Below are positions 17,378 to 26,140 of a DNA stretch of 64,000 nucleotides, one piece after another (within the stretch, counting starts at the first letter, position 1; each line of letters starts with the position of its first letter). The notes beneath the pieces are model-generated. The model saw nothing but the letters and a program-made list of their open reading frames with translations, did not search any database and was not told where the DNA came from. Source of the stretch: Rhizobium sp. CCGE531 (GTDB taxonomy: Bacteria > Pseudomonadota > Alphaproteobacteria > Rhizobiales > Rhizobiaceae); contig NZ_CP032684.1 of assembly GCF_003627795.1 (NCBI RefSeq), positions 1,217,001 to 1,281,000 on the forward strand, read 5' to 3'. The position numbers and the translations under genes were made by a program.

Positions 17378-18391
17378 TTAGAAGCCCGCGAGGACGACCT
17401 TGCCCTTCATCTTGCCGGTCTCGACAAGGGCATGCGCCTTCTTCAAATTTTCCGCATTGATCGCGCCTCCGGTCTCCGTCAGCGTCGAGCGAATCTTGCC
17501 GGCATCCACGAGCTCGGCGACCTTCGTCAGTAGCCTGTGCTGTTCGATCATGTCGGCCGTGTTGAAGAGGGGGCGGGTGAACATCAGCTCCCAGTGGATC
17601 GACACCGCCTTGCGCTTGAAGGGCACGACATCCAGCGTCTTCGGATCGTCGATCAGGACGAACCGGCCCTGCGGCGCGATGGCTTCGACGATCGAGCCGA
17701 TGTGGTCTGACGTGTTCGTCGTCGAAAACACGAAGGCGGGAGCGCCGATGCCGAGCGCCTCGATCTCAGGCGCAAGCGGCTTCGAATGATCGATGACGTG
17801 ATGGGCGCCGAGTTCCTTTACCCAAGCCTGCGTTTCCGGCCGCGACGCCGTAGCGATGACAGTGAGATCGGTCAGCGCGCGGGCGATCTGGATGGCAATC
17901 GACCCGACCCCGCCGCCACCGCCGATGATGAGGATGGCATTGGCGACGCCGGGAACCGGGTCCTGCACCTTCAGCCGGTCGAACAGCGCCTCATAAGCGG
18001 TGATCGAGGTCAGCGGTAATGCGGCGGCCGCCGGAAAATCGAGGCTCTTCGGCTTGGCGCCGACGATGCGCTCGTCGACGAGATGGAATTCGGCATTGGA
18101 GCCGCCGCGATTGATGGCGCCGGCATAGAAGACTGCGTCTCCCGGCTTGAACATGGTGACATCGGGACCTACAGCCTTGACGATACCGGCGGCATCCCAG
18201 CCCAGAATCTTGTATTCGCCTTCGGGCGGGGCGACATTGGCGCGGACTTTGACATCGACCGGATTGACGGAAACGGCCTTCACTTCGACGAGTAGGTCAT
18301 GACCTTTTGCCTCGGGCATCGGCAGCTCGATGTCGACCAGCGATGTCTCTGCGGAAATGGGTTGCGGTTGCTTGTAGGCGACTGCGCGCAT
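17378..18391 (-). CDS. Zinc-type alcohol dehydrogenase / quinone oxidoreductase family protein
   Basis: MDR-superfamily NADPH oxidoreductase of 337 residues. GroES-like N-terminal domain (VNPVDVKVRA, GWDAAGIVKAVG, FKPGDAVFYAG) and a Rossmann domain with ILIIGGGGGVGSIAIQIA. The structural and catalytic zinc cysteines of true alcohol dehydrogenases are missing, so it belongs with the zinc-free quinone-oxidoreductase or YogA-like branch. The divergent neighbour is an HxlR regulator with an N-terminal Cys, and a GTAC palindrome lies between them. This is the layout of a thiol- or quinone-stress regulated reductase. Substrate is inferred, not shown. Confidence 0.93.
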   Translation of the reverse strand: MRAVAYKQPQPISAETSLVDIELPMPEAKGHDLLVEVKAVSVNPVDVKVRANVAPPEGEYKILGWDAAGIVKAVGPDVTMFKPGDAVFYAGAINRGGSNAEFHLVDERIVGAKPKSLDFPAAAALPLTSITAYEALFDRLKVQDPVPGVANAILIIGGGGGVGSIAIQIARALTDLTVIATASRPETQAWVKELGAHHVIDHSKPLAPEIEALGIGAPAFVFSTTNTSDHIGSIVEAIAPQGRFVLIDDPKTLDVVPFKRKAVSIHWELMFTRPLFNTADMIEQHRLLTKVAELVDAGKIRSTLTETGGAINAENLKKAHALVETGKMKGKVVLAGF

Positions 18392-18466
18392 GGGAGAAGC
18401 TCCTGGGTTCGTTGCACAGAGGCTAGATGCGCATTATCGTCAAAAGGCGCAAGAATGCACAAATTC

Positions 18467-18480
18467 TGTACGTAGGTACA
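18467..18480. promoter_or_regulatory. Palindrome TGTAC-GTAG-GTACA, candidate HxlR operator
   Basis: Perfect 5-bp arms with a 4-base spacer, in the spacer between the quinone-oxidoreductase-type gene and the HxlR gene, 16 bases before the regulator start. HxlR/YodB/QorR proteins bind GTAC-containing inverted repeats. Confidence 0.6.
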
Positions 18481-18495
18481 AAAAGGATACTGTCG

Positions 18496-18900
18496 ATGTC
18501 GGTTCCCCGTTCCAAGCTTGTCAGGAATTTTCCGGGATGCCCGGTCGAGGCGACGCTGAGCCTGCTCGACGGTAAATGGAAGGGCGTGATCCTGTTTCAC
18601 CTGATGGAGGGAACGCTGCGCTTCAACGAAATCCGCCGCAAGCTGCCGTCGGTGACGCAGCGCATGCTGACGAAGCAATTGCGGGAATTGGAGGAATCCG
18701 GGCTGGTCTCACGCACCGTCTTTCCAGTGGTGCCGCCGCGCGTTGATTATGCGCTGACGCCGCTCGGCGCCAGCTTGCAGCCAATCATCAAGGCAATGGC
18801 AGTATGGGGCGAGGAGAACGTGTTCTGCCATAATGGCAGGCAGGAGCTGGCTGCCCCCGCAGGCTCATGCGTGTCCGGTGCGGCGCTCCAGGCCAACTGA
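18496..18900 (+). CDS. HxlR-family transcriptional regulator
   Basis: 134 residues, winged-helix of the HxlR (MarR-related) type: CPVEATLSLLDGKWKGVILF, then LRFNEIRRKLPSVTQRMLTK as recognition helix, and DYALTPLGASLQPII as the wing and dimer helix. Cys15 lies just before the first helix, the place of the redox-sensing Cys of YodB and QorR. ATG at 18496 has AAAGGA upstream; an in-frame start at 18427 would overlap the operator. Its last 36 bp overlap the 3' end of the convergent MFS gene. It probably autoregulates and controls the divergent reductase. Confidence 0.93.
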   Translation: MSVPRSKLVRNFPGCPVEATLSLLDGKWKGVILFHLMEGTLRFNEIRRKLPSVTQRMLTKQLRELEESGLVSRTVFPVVPPRVDYALTPLGASLQPIIKAMAVWGEENVFCHNGRQELAAPAGSCVSGAALQAN

Positions 18901-20082
18901 GATAGCGAAGACGGCAAGGCCGCCAACTGAGAGGATCGCGCCGACATAGCCGGTCGCAGCAGCCGTGAAGCCCCAGGAAATCACGAGGCCGCCGAGCCAG
19001 GCGCCGAGCGCATTGGCGATGTTGAAGGCGGAGTGATTGGAGGCCGCAGCCAGCGTCTGCGCATCCGCCGCCACATCCATCAGGCGCGTCTGCACGGCCG
19101 GACAGGCGGCGAAGCCGCAGCCGATCAGGAAGACGCAGATGCAGAGCATGACGGGATTGGCAGCCGTCAGCGAGAAGAGCGTCATGATGACGATGTTGAA
19201 GATCATCATGCCGCCGATCGTTCCCTTGATCGAGATGTCGCCGAGGCGCGAACCAACGACGTTACCGACATTCATGCCGATGCCGAAGAGCGCAAGCACG
19301 ACAGGCACCATGGCGGTGCCGAGGCCGGCAACGTCGGTGGTCGTCGTCGCGACGTAGCTGAAGATGGAAAACATGCCGCCGAAGCCGACGGCGGCGACGG
19401 CAAGCGAAAGCCAAACCTGGATACGCTTCAGCGCACCCAGTTCGCGGGTGATGCTGGCGCCTTCCTCGACCTTGTCCCTTGGCAGGAAGAGGGCGATGAG
19501 CAGCATGGTGACGAGGCCGACGCCGCCGACCATCATGAAGGCCGCGCGCCATTCGAGCATCTGCCCGAGGAAGGTAGCAATTGGCGTGCCGATGAGCGTC
19601 GCGATCGTGAGACCGAGCATGACCTGGCCGACGGCGCGGACGCGGCGATGGACCGGCACCATGGAGGCGGCGACGAGCGCGGCAACGCCGAAATAGGCGC
19701 CGTGCGGCAGGCCGGTGATGAAGCGCAGTATCGTGAAGCTTTCGAAGGTCGGCGCAAAGGCGCTGGAAATATTGCCGGCGGCAAAGATCGCCATCATCAG
19801 CAGGAGCAGCGTGCGCCGCGCCATCTTGGCGGCAAGCACGGCAATGATCGGCGCGCCGACAACGACGCCGAGGGCATAGGCGCTGATCACATGGCCCGCT
19901 TCCGGCGTGCTGACGCCGAAGGTGCCGGCGACGTTGGGCAGAAGTCCCATGATGACGAATTCGCCCGTGCCGATGCCGAAGCTGCCGACGGCCAGAGCCA
20001 AGGTCACCAGCGCGATGGCGGCTCGCGACGGCGCTTCCAGGGAAGTTTGGGTATCGAGGGCCTCGACGGCTATATCGCTCAC
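18865..20082 (-). CDS. MFS transporter (AraJ/YdhP/SotB-like exporter)
   Basis: Twelve-helix major facilitator of 405 residues. The N-terminal half carries the DHA1-type sequence GSFGIGTGEFVIMGLLPNVA and the motif-A-like loop between helices 2 and 3 (LAAKMARRTLLLLM). GTG start with AAGGAG 5 bases upstream. Such proteins export sugars, arabinose-like compounds or drugs; the substrate is not deducible. It ends inside the HxlR gene on the opposite strand (18865-18900), so the two may be read convergently in response to the same stress, which is speculation. Confidence 0.93.
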   Translation of the reverse strand: MSDIAVEALDTQTSLEAPSRAAIALVTLALAVGSFGIGTGEFVIMGLLPNVAGTFGVSTPEAGHVISAYALGVVVGAPIIAVLAAKMARRTLLLLMMAIFAAGNISSAFAPTFESFTILRFITGLPHGAYFGVAALVAASMVPVHRRVRAVGQVMLGLTIATLIGTPIATFLGQMLEWRAAFMMVGGVGLVTMLLIALFLPRDKVEEGASITRELGALKRIQVWLSLAVAAVGFGGMFSIFSYVATTTTDVAGLGTAMVPVVLALFGIGMNVGNVVGSRLGDISIKGTIGGMMIFNIVIMTLFSLTAANPVMLCICVFLIGCGFAACPAVQTRLMDVAADAQTLAAASNHSAFNIANALGAWLGGLVISWGFTAAATGYVGAILSVGGLAVFAISVGLERRTGHA

Positions 20083-20400
20083 GAAAACTCCTTGGGCGGC
20101 AGCCGGACTAGATGCCGCGAATCACGCACCGAACCCCGGTTTCGGCGTTCGGTGCATCAAGACGGAATAAGGGACTGAAAGGGCACGGACATGCCTCGCG
20201 CGACAATATCGATGACACCGGTACTTCTGTCCCGTGCATTTCTTGCAGTGCAGCATATCCCGTGATGCATAAGTGCGCGCCGCACAATCCGACGGAGGCG
20301 ACGATTCTTGAAATCGCGTCGTCCGGAACCATTTGTGAAGGAGCGCACGGGGCTTCAGCCCCTTATTGAAATAAAGTTTGCGGAAAAACCGAGAGCCCCA
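20083..20400. other. Intergenic region, 318 bp
   Basis: Divergent spacer between the MFS gene and the lipid-kinase-like gene. A small GC stem (20349-20353 with 20358-20362) is near the downstream gene. No gene is supported. Confidence 0.5.
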
Positions 20401-21348
20401 ATGAAACTGATCGGCTTTTTCAATCGTGATGGCGGTACTTTCCGCACGACGGACATGACGGCCTACGAGAGGACAGCGGAACAGGTCTTCCGCGACGCCG
20501 GTCACGATTTCGAGGCCGTGGTCGTGGAGGGACGCAACATCGTCTCGGCGATGGAGCGCGCGGCGCGGCGTGACGACATTGACGGGATTGTTGCCGGCGG
20601 CGGGGATGGCACGATTTCGGCCGCTGCCGCCATCGCCTGGAAGAACGGCGTCGCTCTTGGCGTCATTCCGGCCGGCACCATGAACCTGTTTGCCCGTTCG
20701 CTACGCCTGCCGCTCGACATCTGGCAGACGCTGGGCGTGCTGGCGAAGGGCGAGGTCGACAATGTCGATATCGGCAGTGCTAACGGTCGCGCCTTCGTGC
20801 ACCAGTTTTCGGCGGGCCTGCATGCACGCATGGTGCGCTATCGCAACGGCTATACCTATCGCTCGCGCATCGGCAAAATGTCGGCCAGCACCCGGGCCGC
20901 CTTCGGCGTCATCGCCAACCCGCCGGAATTCGACGTCGATTTCGAGGCCGGCGGCATTCGCGAGCGCCGGCATGTCTCGGCGATCTCCGTTTCCAACAAC
21001 CCTTTCGGCGCCAACGCGCTGCTTTACGCCGATAGCCTGCGCAGCGGCGAGCTCGGCTTCTACACCGCAAAGCCCCTGCGGCCGCTTGGCGTTGCCCGTC
21101 TTGCCATCGACATGTTGCGCGGTCGAGTTCGCGAAAACAACGATGTCATGGTCATGCATGCGCCGCAGGTGCATCTGCATTTTCCGAAGCTGCGCCATCT
21201 TGCGAACTGCGTTATGGACGGCGAGCTCCTGCCGCTCGAGCGCGACGTGACGCTCAAGGTGCATCCCGGCGAACTCAAGGTGATGGTCCGAGAGGGAACC
21301 GCCGCCAGTATCGCCCGCGAGGGCGCCGTCGACAGCGTCGCCATCTGA
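20401..21348 (+). CDS. Diacylglycerol/sphingosine-kinase family protein
   Basis: 315 residues of the DAGK catalytic fold. The nucleotide-binding motif GGGDGTISAAAA lies near residue 64, followed by LGVIPAGTMNLFARSLRLP, and a second beta-sandwich domain fills the C-terminal half (ISVSNNPFGANALLYAD). The family phosphorylates diacylglycerol or related lipids with ATP at the membrane. The ATG at 20401 gives a natural N-terminus (MKLIGFFNRDGG); upstream in-frame codons have no homologous look. Exact lipid unknown. Confidence 0.9.
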   Translation: MKLIGFFNRDGGTFRTTDMTAYERTAEQVFRDAGHDFEAVVVEGRNIVSAMERAARRDDIDGIVAGGGDGTISAAAAIAWKNGVALGVIPAGTMNLFARSLRLPLDIWQTLGVLAKGEVDNVDIGSANGRAFVHQFSAGLHARMVRYRNGYTYRSRIGKMSASTRAAFGVIANPPEFDVDFEAGGIRERRHVSAISVSNNPFGANALLYADSLRSGELGFYTAKPLRPLGVARLAIDMLRGRVRENNDVMVMHAPQVHLHFPKLRHLANCVMDGELLPLERDVTLKVHPGELKVMVREGTAASIAREGAVDSVAI

Positions 21349-21353
21349 CGGAT

Positions 21354-22694
21354 TTAGAGGCGGGGCAGGTAGGTCCGGTAATCGAAATCGGAAACCGTGC
21401 GCAGGTGGCGGAGCGCTTCCTTGTGCTTCGTCTCGCCGTAGAGCTTCTGATATCGCTCGCCGAAAATATCGGCAATGAAGGCGGAGGCGCGGAAGCGCTC
21501 GACGGCGGTCAGGAAATCATGCGTCAGCCGTGGCGCGTCGGCCGGCACATGGGACGGCGTCGTTTCCTCGCCGGGGTCCAGGTCGTTCTTCAGGCCGAGC
21601 AGCATGCCACCAAGGATTGCCGCCAGCATCAGATAAGGGTTGGCGTCGGCGCCGGCGACGCGGTGCTCGATGCGCGCACCCGGCCCATCTTTCTCGGGAA
21701 TGCGCACGGCGGTGCCGCGATGGCCGTAACCCCAGGTCAGGTCTACAGGGGCGAACGAGCCCGGCTGGAAACGGCGATAGGAATTGGCATAGGGCGCAAA
21801 AATGAGCTGCGCATCCTGCAGCGTCAGCAGCAGTCCGGCGCAGATCGACTTCAGTCTCTTCGGCTCGCCGCCTGCCGCATCGAGGATATTACGGCCCTCG
21901 CCGTCGATGATGCTGGCATGCACATGCAGCCCCGAGCCGGCATGATCGGTGTAGGGCTTGGCCATGCAGGTCGATTTCAAGCCATGCTTGCGGGCGGCCT
22001 GCTCGGCTATGCGCTTGAGCATAATGCAATCATCCGCAGCGGCCAGCGGATCCGGGCGATGCAAAAGGTTGACTTCGAACTGGCCCGGGCCGAATTCCGC
22101 CGTTGTCGCATCCGCCGGCAGCCCCTGTGCCCGCGCATAGCTGCGCAGCGTTTCGAGGTAATCGTCGAGGAGATCGACGGCATCCATGTCGTAGAGCTGA
22201 AAGCCGTTCGGTTCGCCTTGGTAGGTCAAGGCCGCCGGTGGCGAGGGGATGCCTCTGTCGCGCCAGTCTCCAGCCAGCAGATAGAATTCCAGCTCGGTCG
22301 CGATGACGGGCGTCAGGCCGAGCGCCGTGTAGCGGTCGACGACGGCGGAAAGAATGGCGCGCGGATCCTGAAAGCTCGCGCTGCCGTCGAGTTCATGCAT
22401 GGTGGCCAGCACCTGCTTCGATCCCGGCGGCGCCCAAGGCATGTCGGCCAGCGTGCGCTCATCGGCAACGCAGGTCCCGTCCGGATCGCCGATCGTCATC
22501 GACAGTCCGGTGATCTCGTCATTGTCGTAGCCCCAGATATCGAGCGATTGCGTCGAGGTCGGCAGCCGCACGGCGCCGGACCAGACCTTCTTTTCGGCCG
22601 CAATCGGGATCTGCTTGCCTCTGAGCCGGCCGTTCATGTCCGAGATCAGCACTTCGATGCGCGCGTTACCTTCGGTTGCGTTGTCGGCCGCCAT
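21354..22694 (-). CDS. Glutamine-synthetase-family ligase (gamma-glutamylputrescine synthetase-like)
   Basis: ATP-dependent glutamate-amine ligase fold, 446 residues. Signatures: ISDMNGRLRGKQIP at the N-terminus, ELEFYLL (metal Glu), AEFGPGQFEVN, GLHVHASI, and GARIEHRVAGADANPY near the end. The length, and the lack of the adenylylation-loop Tyr region of GlnA, point to the PuuA/GlnT branch. It is divergent from a class-III aminotransferase of the putrescine type across a 292-bp spacer. Together they suggest polyamine or amine utilisation; this is inference from neighbours. No other puu gene is in the window. Confidence 0.92.
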   Translation of the reverse strand: MAADNATEGNARIEVLISDMNGRLRGKQIPIAAEKKVWSGAVRLPTSTQSLDIWGYDNDEITGLSMTIGDPDGTCVADERTLADMPWAPPGSKQVLATMHELDGSASFQDPRAILSAVVDRYTALGLTPVIATELEFYLLAGDWRDRGIPSPPAALTYQGEPNGFQLYDMDAVDLLDDYLETLRSYARAQGLPADATTAEFGPGQFEVNLLHRPDPLAAADDCIMLKRIAEQAARKHGLKSTCMAKPYTDHAGSGLHVHASIIDGEGRNILDAAGGEPKRLKSICAGLLLTLQDAQLIFAPYANSYRRFQPGSFAPVDLTWGYGHRGTAVRIPEKDGPGARIEHRVAGADANPYLMLAAILGGMLLGLKNDLDPGEETTPSHVPADAPRLTHDFLTAVERFRASAFIADIFGERYQKLYGETKHKEALRHLRTVSDFDYRTYLPRL

Positions 22695-22781
22695 GCTCTT
22701 GTAAATCCCCGATGCTCAAGGCATGGTCGTAAACCATGATAGCTTCCAGTCAAGTCTGGCCATGCTGCGGCTTGGAGCTTA

Positions 22782-22917
22782 GCCCCTCACCCTAGCCCTC
22801 TCCCCGCAAATGCGGGGAGAGGGGACCCGCCAGTGCTCGGCCGCGGCTCAAGCGAACGGGGTCTAGCAGGATAACCCCCTCTCCCCGTTCGACGGGGAGA
22901 GGGCTGGGGTGAGGGGC
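22782..22917. repeat. 136-bp palindromic intergenic element with 24-bp inverted ends
   Basis: The outer 24 bases (22782-22805 and 22894-22917) are inverted repeats with one mismatch, beginning GCCCCTCACCC. Within each end a perfect hairpin is formed: CCCTCTCCCCGC / GCGGGGAGAGGG (22797-22824) and the similar 22877-22903. Mosaic palindromes with this CCCTCTCCCCG core are common between genes in Rhizobiales (RIME-type). Here it lies between the divergent ligase and aminotransferase genes. Confidence 0.85.
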
Positions 22918-22986
22918 CGTGCACATAATCGCGGCGCTGACAGATTTGCCTGACAAGCACTAATTCAAACAGGGTTCGAATAAGCC

Positions 22987-24354
22987 ATGCCCGATACATC
23001 CAAGCGCTCCAATCTCGCCGCCCTTGATGCCGCCCATCATCTCCACCCCTTCGCCGATATGAAGAAATTGAACGCGGATGGCGCGCGGATCATCCAGCGC
23101 GGCGAGGGCGTCTACATCTTCGATAGCAACGGCAAGAAATATCTGGATGGATTCGCCGGTCTCTGGTGCGTCAATATCGGCTATGGCCGTACGGAGATCG
23201 CCGATGCCGCGATCCGGCAGATGAACGAGCTGCCCTATTACAACACCTTCTTCGGCACCACGACCACGCCGGCAACGCTGCTGTCGGAAAAGGTCTGCGC
23301 CCATGCAGGGCCGCATTTCAACCACGTCTTCTTCACCAATTCCGGTTCGGAGGCCAATGACACCTGGTTCCGTATGGCGCGGGTCTACTGGGGCGCTGTC
23401 GGCAAGCCCACCAAGAAAGCCGTCATTGCCCGCAGGAACGGCTATCACGGCTCGACGGTTGCCGGCGCCAGCATGGGCGGCATGAAATATATGCATGAGC
23501 AGGGCGACCTGCCGATCCCGGGCGTCGTTCATATCGGCCAGCCCTATTGGTATGCCGAGGGCGGCGATCTCTCGCCGGAGGAGTTCGGCCTCAAGGTCGC
23601 CCGCGAACTGGAAGCGAAGATCGGCGAATTGGGCGAGGATAATGTCGCGGCCTTCATCGCCGAGCCGGTGCAGGGCGCGGGCGGCGTCATCATCCCGCCG
23701 TCCACCTACTGGCCGGAGATCGCGCGCATCTGCAAGGCGAGGAACATTCTGCTCGTCTGCGATGAAGTCATCTGCGGCTTCGGCCGTCTCGGCGCATGGT
23801 TCGGCTATCAGCATTTCGGCGTCGAGCCCGATCTCGCGCCGATCGCCAAGGGCCTTTCGTCAGGCTACCTGCCAATCGGCGGCGTGCTTGTCAGCGACCG
23901 CATCGCCGATGTGCTCATCAACGAAGTCGGCGAATTCAATCACGGCTTCACCTATTCCGGCCACCCGGTCTGCGCGGCCGCCGCCCTCGAAAACCTGCGG
24001 ATCATCGAAGAAGAAAGACTGGTCGAGCGCGTGCGTGACGATATCGGTCCCTATTTCGCCAGAGCCTGGGGCAATCTTGCCGATCATGACATGGTCGGCG
24101 AAGCTGTCAGCATCGGCCTGATGGGCGGCCTGCAGCTCGCCGCTGACAAATCGACACGCCGGCGCTTCGTGAAGCCGGATGCGATCGGCTCGGCCGTGCG
24201 CAACCATGCCCTGGCGAACGGCCTGGTGCTGCGCGCCACCGGCGACCGCATGCTGGCCTCGCCGCCGCTCGTCATCAGCCATGAGGAAGTGGATGCCATG
24301 GTACGCATCGCGCGCGGCGCGCTCGATGCCGTCTGGGCGGAGGTGACGTCGTGA
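22987..24354 (+). CDS. Class-III aminotransferase, putrescine/omega-amino-acid type
   Basis: PLP enzyme of 455 residues moving an amino group from an amine or omega-amino acid to pyruvate or an alpha-keto acid. Seen: VFFTNSGSEANDTWFRMARV, GYHGSTVAGASMGG, the PLP Asp in LLVCDEVICGFGRLG and the Schiff-base Lys in LAPIAKGLSSGYLPIGG. The overall pattern resembles SpuC-like putrescine aminotransferases and beta-alanine-pyruvate transaminases. Its stop codon abuts that of the convergent NUDIX gene with no base between. The divergent ligase suggests a shared amine-catabolic role. Substrate is inferred. Confidence 0.92.
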   Translation: MPDTSKRSNLAALDAAHHLHPFADMKKLNADGARIIQRGEGVYIFDSNGKKYLDGFAGLWCVNIGYGRTEIADAAIRQMNELPYYNTFFGTTTTPATLLSEKVCAHAGPHFNHVFFTNSGSEANDTWFRMARVYWGAVGKPTKKAVIARRNGYHGSTVAGASMGGMKYMHEQGDLPIPGVVHIGQPYWYAEGGDLSPEEFGLKVARELEAKIGELGEDNVAAFIAEPVQGAGGVIIPPSTYWPEIARICKARNILLVCDEVICGFGRLGAWFGYQHFGVEPDLAPIAKGLSSGYLPIGGVLVSDRIADVLINEVGEFNHGFTYSGHPVCAAAALENLRIIEEERLVERVRDDIGPYFARAWGNLADHDMVGEAVSIGLMGGLQLAADKSTRRRFVKPDAIGSAVRNHALANGLVLRATGDRMLASPPLVISHEEVDAMVRIARGALDAVWAEVTS

Positions 24355-24975
24355 TCAGGGCTTGGGTTCTGGTACAGGCACGTCCCACTTGCCCGCCTTG
24401 TGAAGAGCAAGGGTCAGCGCCGCAACATGGATGACCTGGATCATCTTGCCTTCCAGCGCCAGCTCTATCGCCTGGCGGATCGGCATGCGGATCAATCGGA
24501 TGCGCTCGGTCGGGTCTTCCGCCGGCTTGGTGGCAAGCTCGACATTGCGGGCAATGACGATATGCGAGTGGTTGGTATGCGTGGCCGGATTGGGCGCAAG
24601 CTTTCCGACATACTCCCAGTCGATGGAAGAGAGGCCGGTTTCTTCGCGCAGCTCGCGCGCTGCGGCTTCGACCGGGCTTGCATCGCTCGCATCCACGGCG
24701 CCGCCGGGAAGCTCGAGCGCCACGACACCCAATCCATGACGATATTGCTGGACGAGATAGATATGATCCTCGGCATCGAGCGCGATGATCCCGACCCAAT
24801 CGGGATATTCCAGCACGTAATAGGGCGCGATCTCCACGCCGTCGGCCGTCACGCAGCTGTCGGCGCGGACTTTAAGCCAGCGATCATGAACCAGATGCGT
24901 TGAGTTCGTCGTCTGCCAGGACGGGAGATCCGCGGTGTCGGACAGCAGGCTTGCGATATCGTCTTTCGGGCTCAT
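24355..24975 (-). CDS. NUDIX hydrolase (ADP-ribose pyrophosphatase-like)
   Basis: 206 residues. NUDIX box: GGAVDASDASPVEAAARELR followed by EETGL; the first box acid is Asp, not Glu, and the core REUXEE is intact. Upstream lies YLVQQYRHGLGVVALELPGG, typical of the ADP-ribose/sugar-nucleotide branch. It hydrolyses nucleoside diphosphates linked to another moiety. It ends exactly where the aminotransferase gene ends on the other strand. Substrate unknown. Confidence 0.92.
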   Translation of the reverse strand: MSPKDDIASLLSDTADLPSWQTTNSTHLVHDRWLKVRADSCVTADGVEIAPYYVLEYPDWVGIIALDAEDHIYLVQQYRHGLGVVALELPGGAVDASDASPVEAAARELREETGLSSIDWEYVGKLAPNPATHTNHSHIVIARNVELATKPAEDPTERIRLIRMPIRQAIELALEGKMIQVIHVAALTLALHKAGKWDVPVPEPKP

Positions 24976-25025
24976 GCGCGGTTCAGCTCCTGTTGCGGAT
25001 AAGTCCGCGCATAAGCGAACGATGC

Positions 25026-26048
25026 CTAAGCGTCTTGGTGATCACGGTCGAAGATCTTGCGCACGATATAGTTCGGCGAGAGATCGTCGCGGTAGTAGAT
25101 GCGCGCGATCATCTCGGCGAGGATGCCCGTGGTGATCATCTGGACCGACGACAAGAGCAGCACGACGCCGACCATCAGCAGCGGACGGCTGCCGATATCG
25201 TCGCCGAAGATGAACTTGTCGACGAAGAGCCAGAGCAGGATCAGGGTAGCGAGCGCGCCGAGGCCGAGACCGAGCGAGCCGAAGAAATGGCCCGGCCGCG
25301 CCTTGTAGCGCATGAAGAACATTACCGACAGCAGGTCGAGAATGACACGGAAGGTGCGGGAAATCCCGTATTTCGAGGTGCCGTGCTGGCGGGCGTGGTG
25401 GGTGACGGGAACTTCGCCGATCCGCGAGCTCGGCACGACGCCGGCGACCCAGGCGGGGATGAAGCGATGCATCTCGCCCATCAGCTTCACCTGCTTGATG
25501 ATGGAGGCGCGGTAGATCTTCAGGCTGCAGCCGTAATCATGCAGCTTGACGCCGGTGATGCGGCCGATCAGGTAATTGGCGCACCAGGAGGGGATCTTGC
25601 GCAGCAGGAGGCCGTCCTGGCGGTTCTTGCGCCAGCCGACGAGCAGATCGAGCTGTCGCCGTTCCAGCTCCTCGACCATCGAAGGGATATCCTTCGGGTC
25701 GTTCTGCAGGTCGCCATCCATGGTGGCGATCAGGCGGCCGCTTGCCGCATCGATGCCGGCCTGCATGGCGGCCGTCTGGCCGAAATTGCGCTGGAGCTCG
25801 ACGATGCGCAGCGTCAGCCCGTCGCGCGTGAGCGAGCGGCGGGCATTGACGAGCGTCGCGTCCGTGCTGCCGTCATCGATCAGGATCAGCTCCCAGGATT
25901 TGGCAAAGCCCGCCATGGCGGAACAGATGCGCTCGATCAGCGGTCCGACGCTTTCTTCCTCGTTGAAGACGGGCACGACCAGCGAAAGCTCGAGGGGGCT
26001 TGCCGTATCGGCCTGGGGGAGGGTCGACTCTGCCGTTGTCTGCAACAC
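25026..26048 (-). CDS. Family-2 glycosyltransferase with two C-terminal membrane helices (ArnC/GtrB-like)
   Basis: Transfers a sugar from a nucleotide donor to a polyprenyl phosphate at the inner membrane. 340 residues: GT-A start LSLVVPVFNEEESVGPLIER, DDGSTDAT, TMDGDLQNDP (metal-binding DxD region), and two helices at the end (LGLGALATLILLWLFVDKF and LLMVGVVLLLSSVQMITTG). GTG start at 26048 with AGGAGA 7 bases upstream. The divergent gene encodes a UPF0104 membrane protein, a frequent partner of such transferases. Donor sugar unknown. Confidence 0.93.
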   Translation of the reverse strand: MLQTTAESTLPQADTASPLELSLVVPVFNEEESVGPLIERICSAMAGFAKSWELILIDDGSTDATLVNARRSLTRDGLTLRIVELQRNFGQTAAMQAGIDAASGRLIATMDGDLQNDPKDIPSMVEELERRQLDLLVGWRKNRQDGLLLRKIPSWCANYLIGRITGVKLHDYGCSLKIYRASIIKQVKLMGEMHRFIPAWVAGVVPSSRIGEVPVTHHARQHGTSKYGISRTFRVILDLLSVMFFMRYKARPGHFFGSLGLGLGALATLILLWLFVDKFIFGDDIGSRPLLMVGVVLLLSSVQMITTGILAEMIARIYYRDDLSPNYIVRKIFDRDHQDA

Positions 26049-26140
26049 TTCTTTCTCCTAAAAGACCGGCAGTACCTGCCGGACGAAACGAGCGAGAAGT
26101 CCGGTTTCAGCCTCCGCTCGCCTTTGGGTGCCCTAACTAC

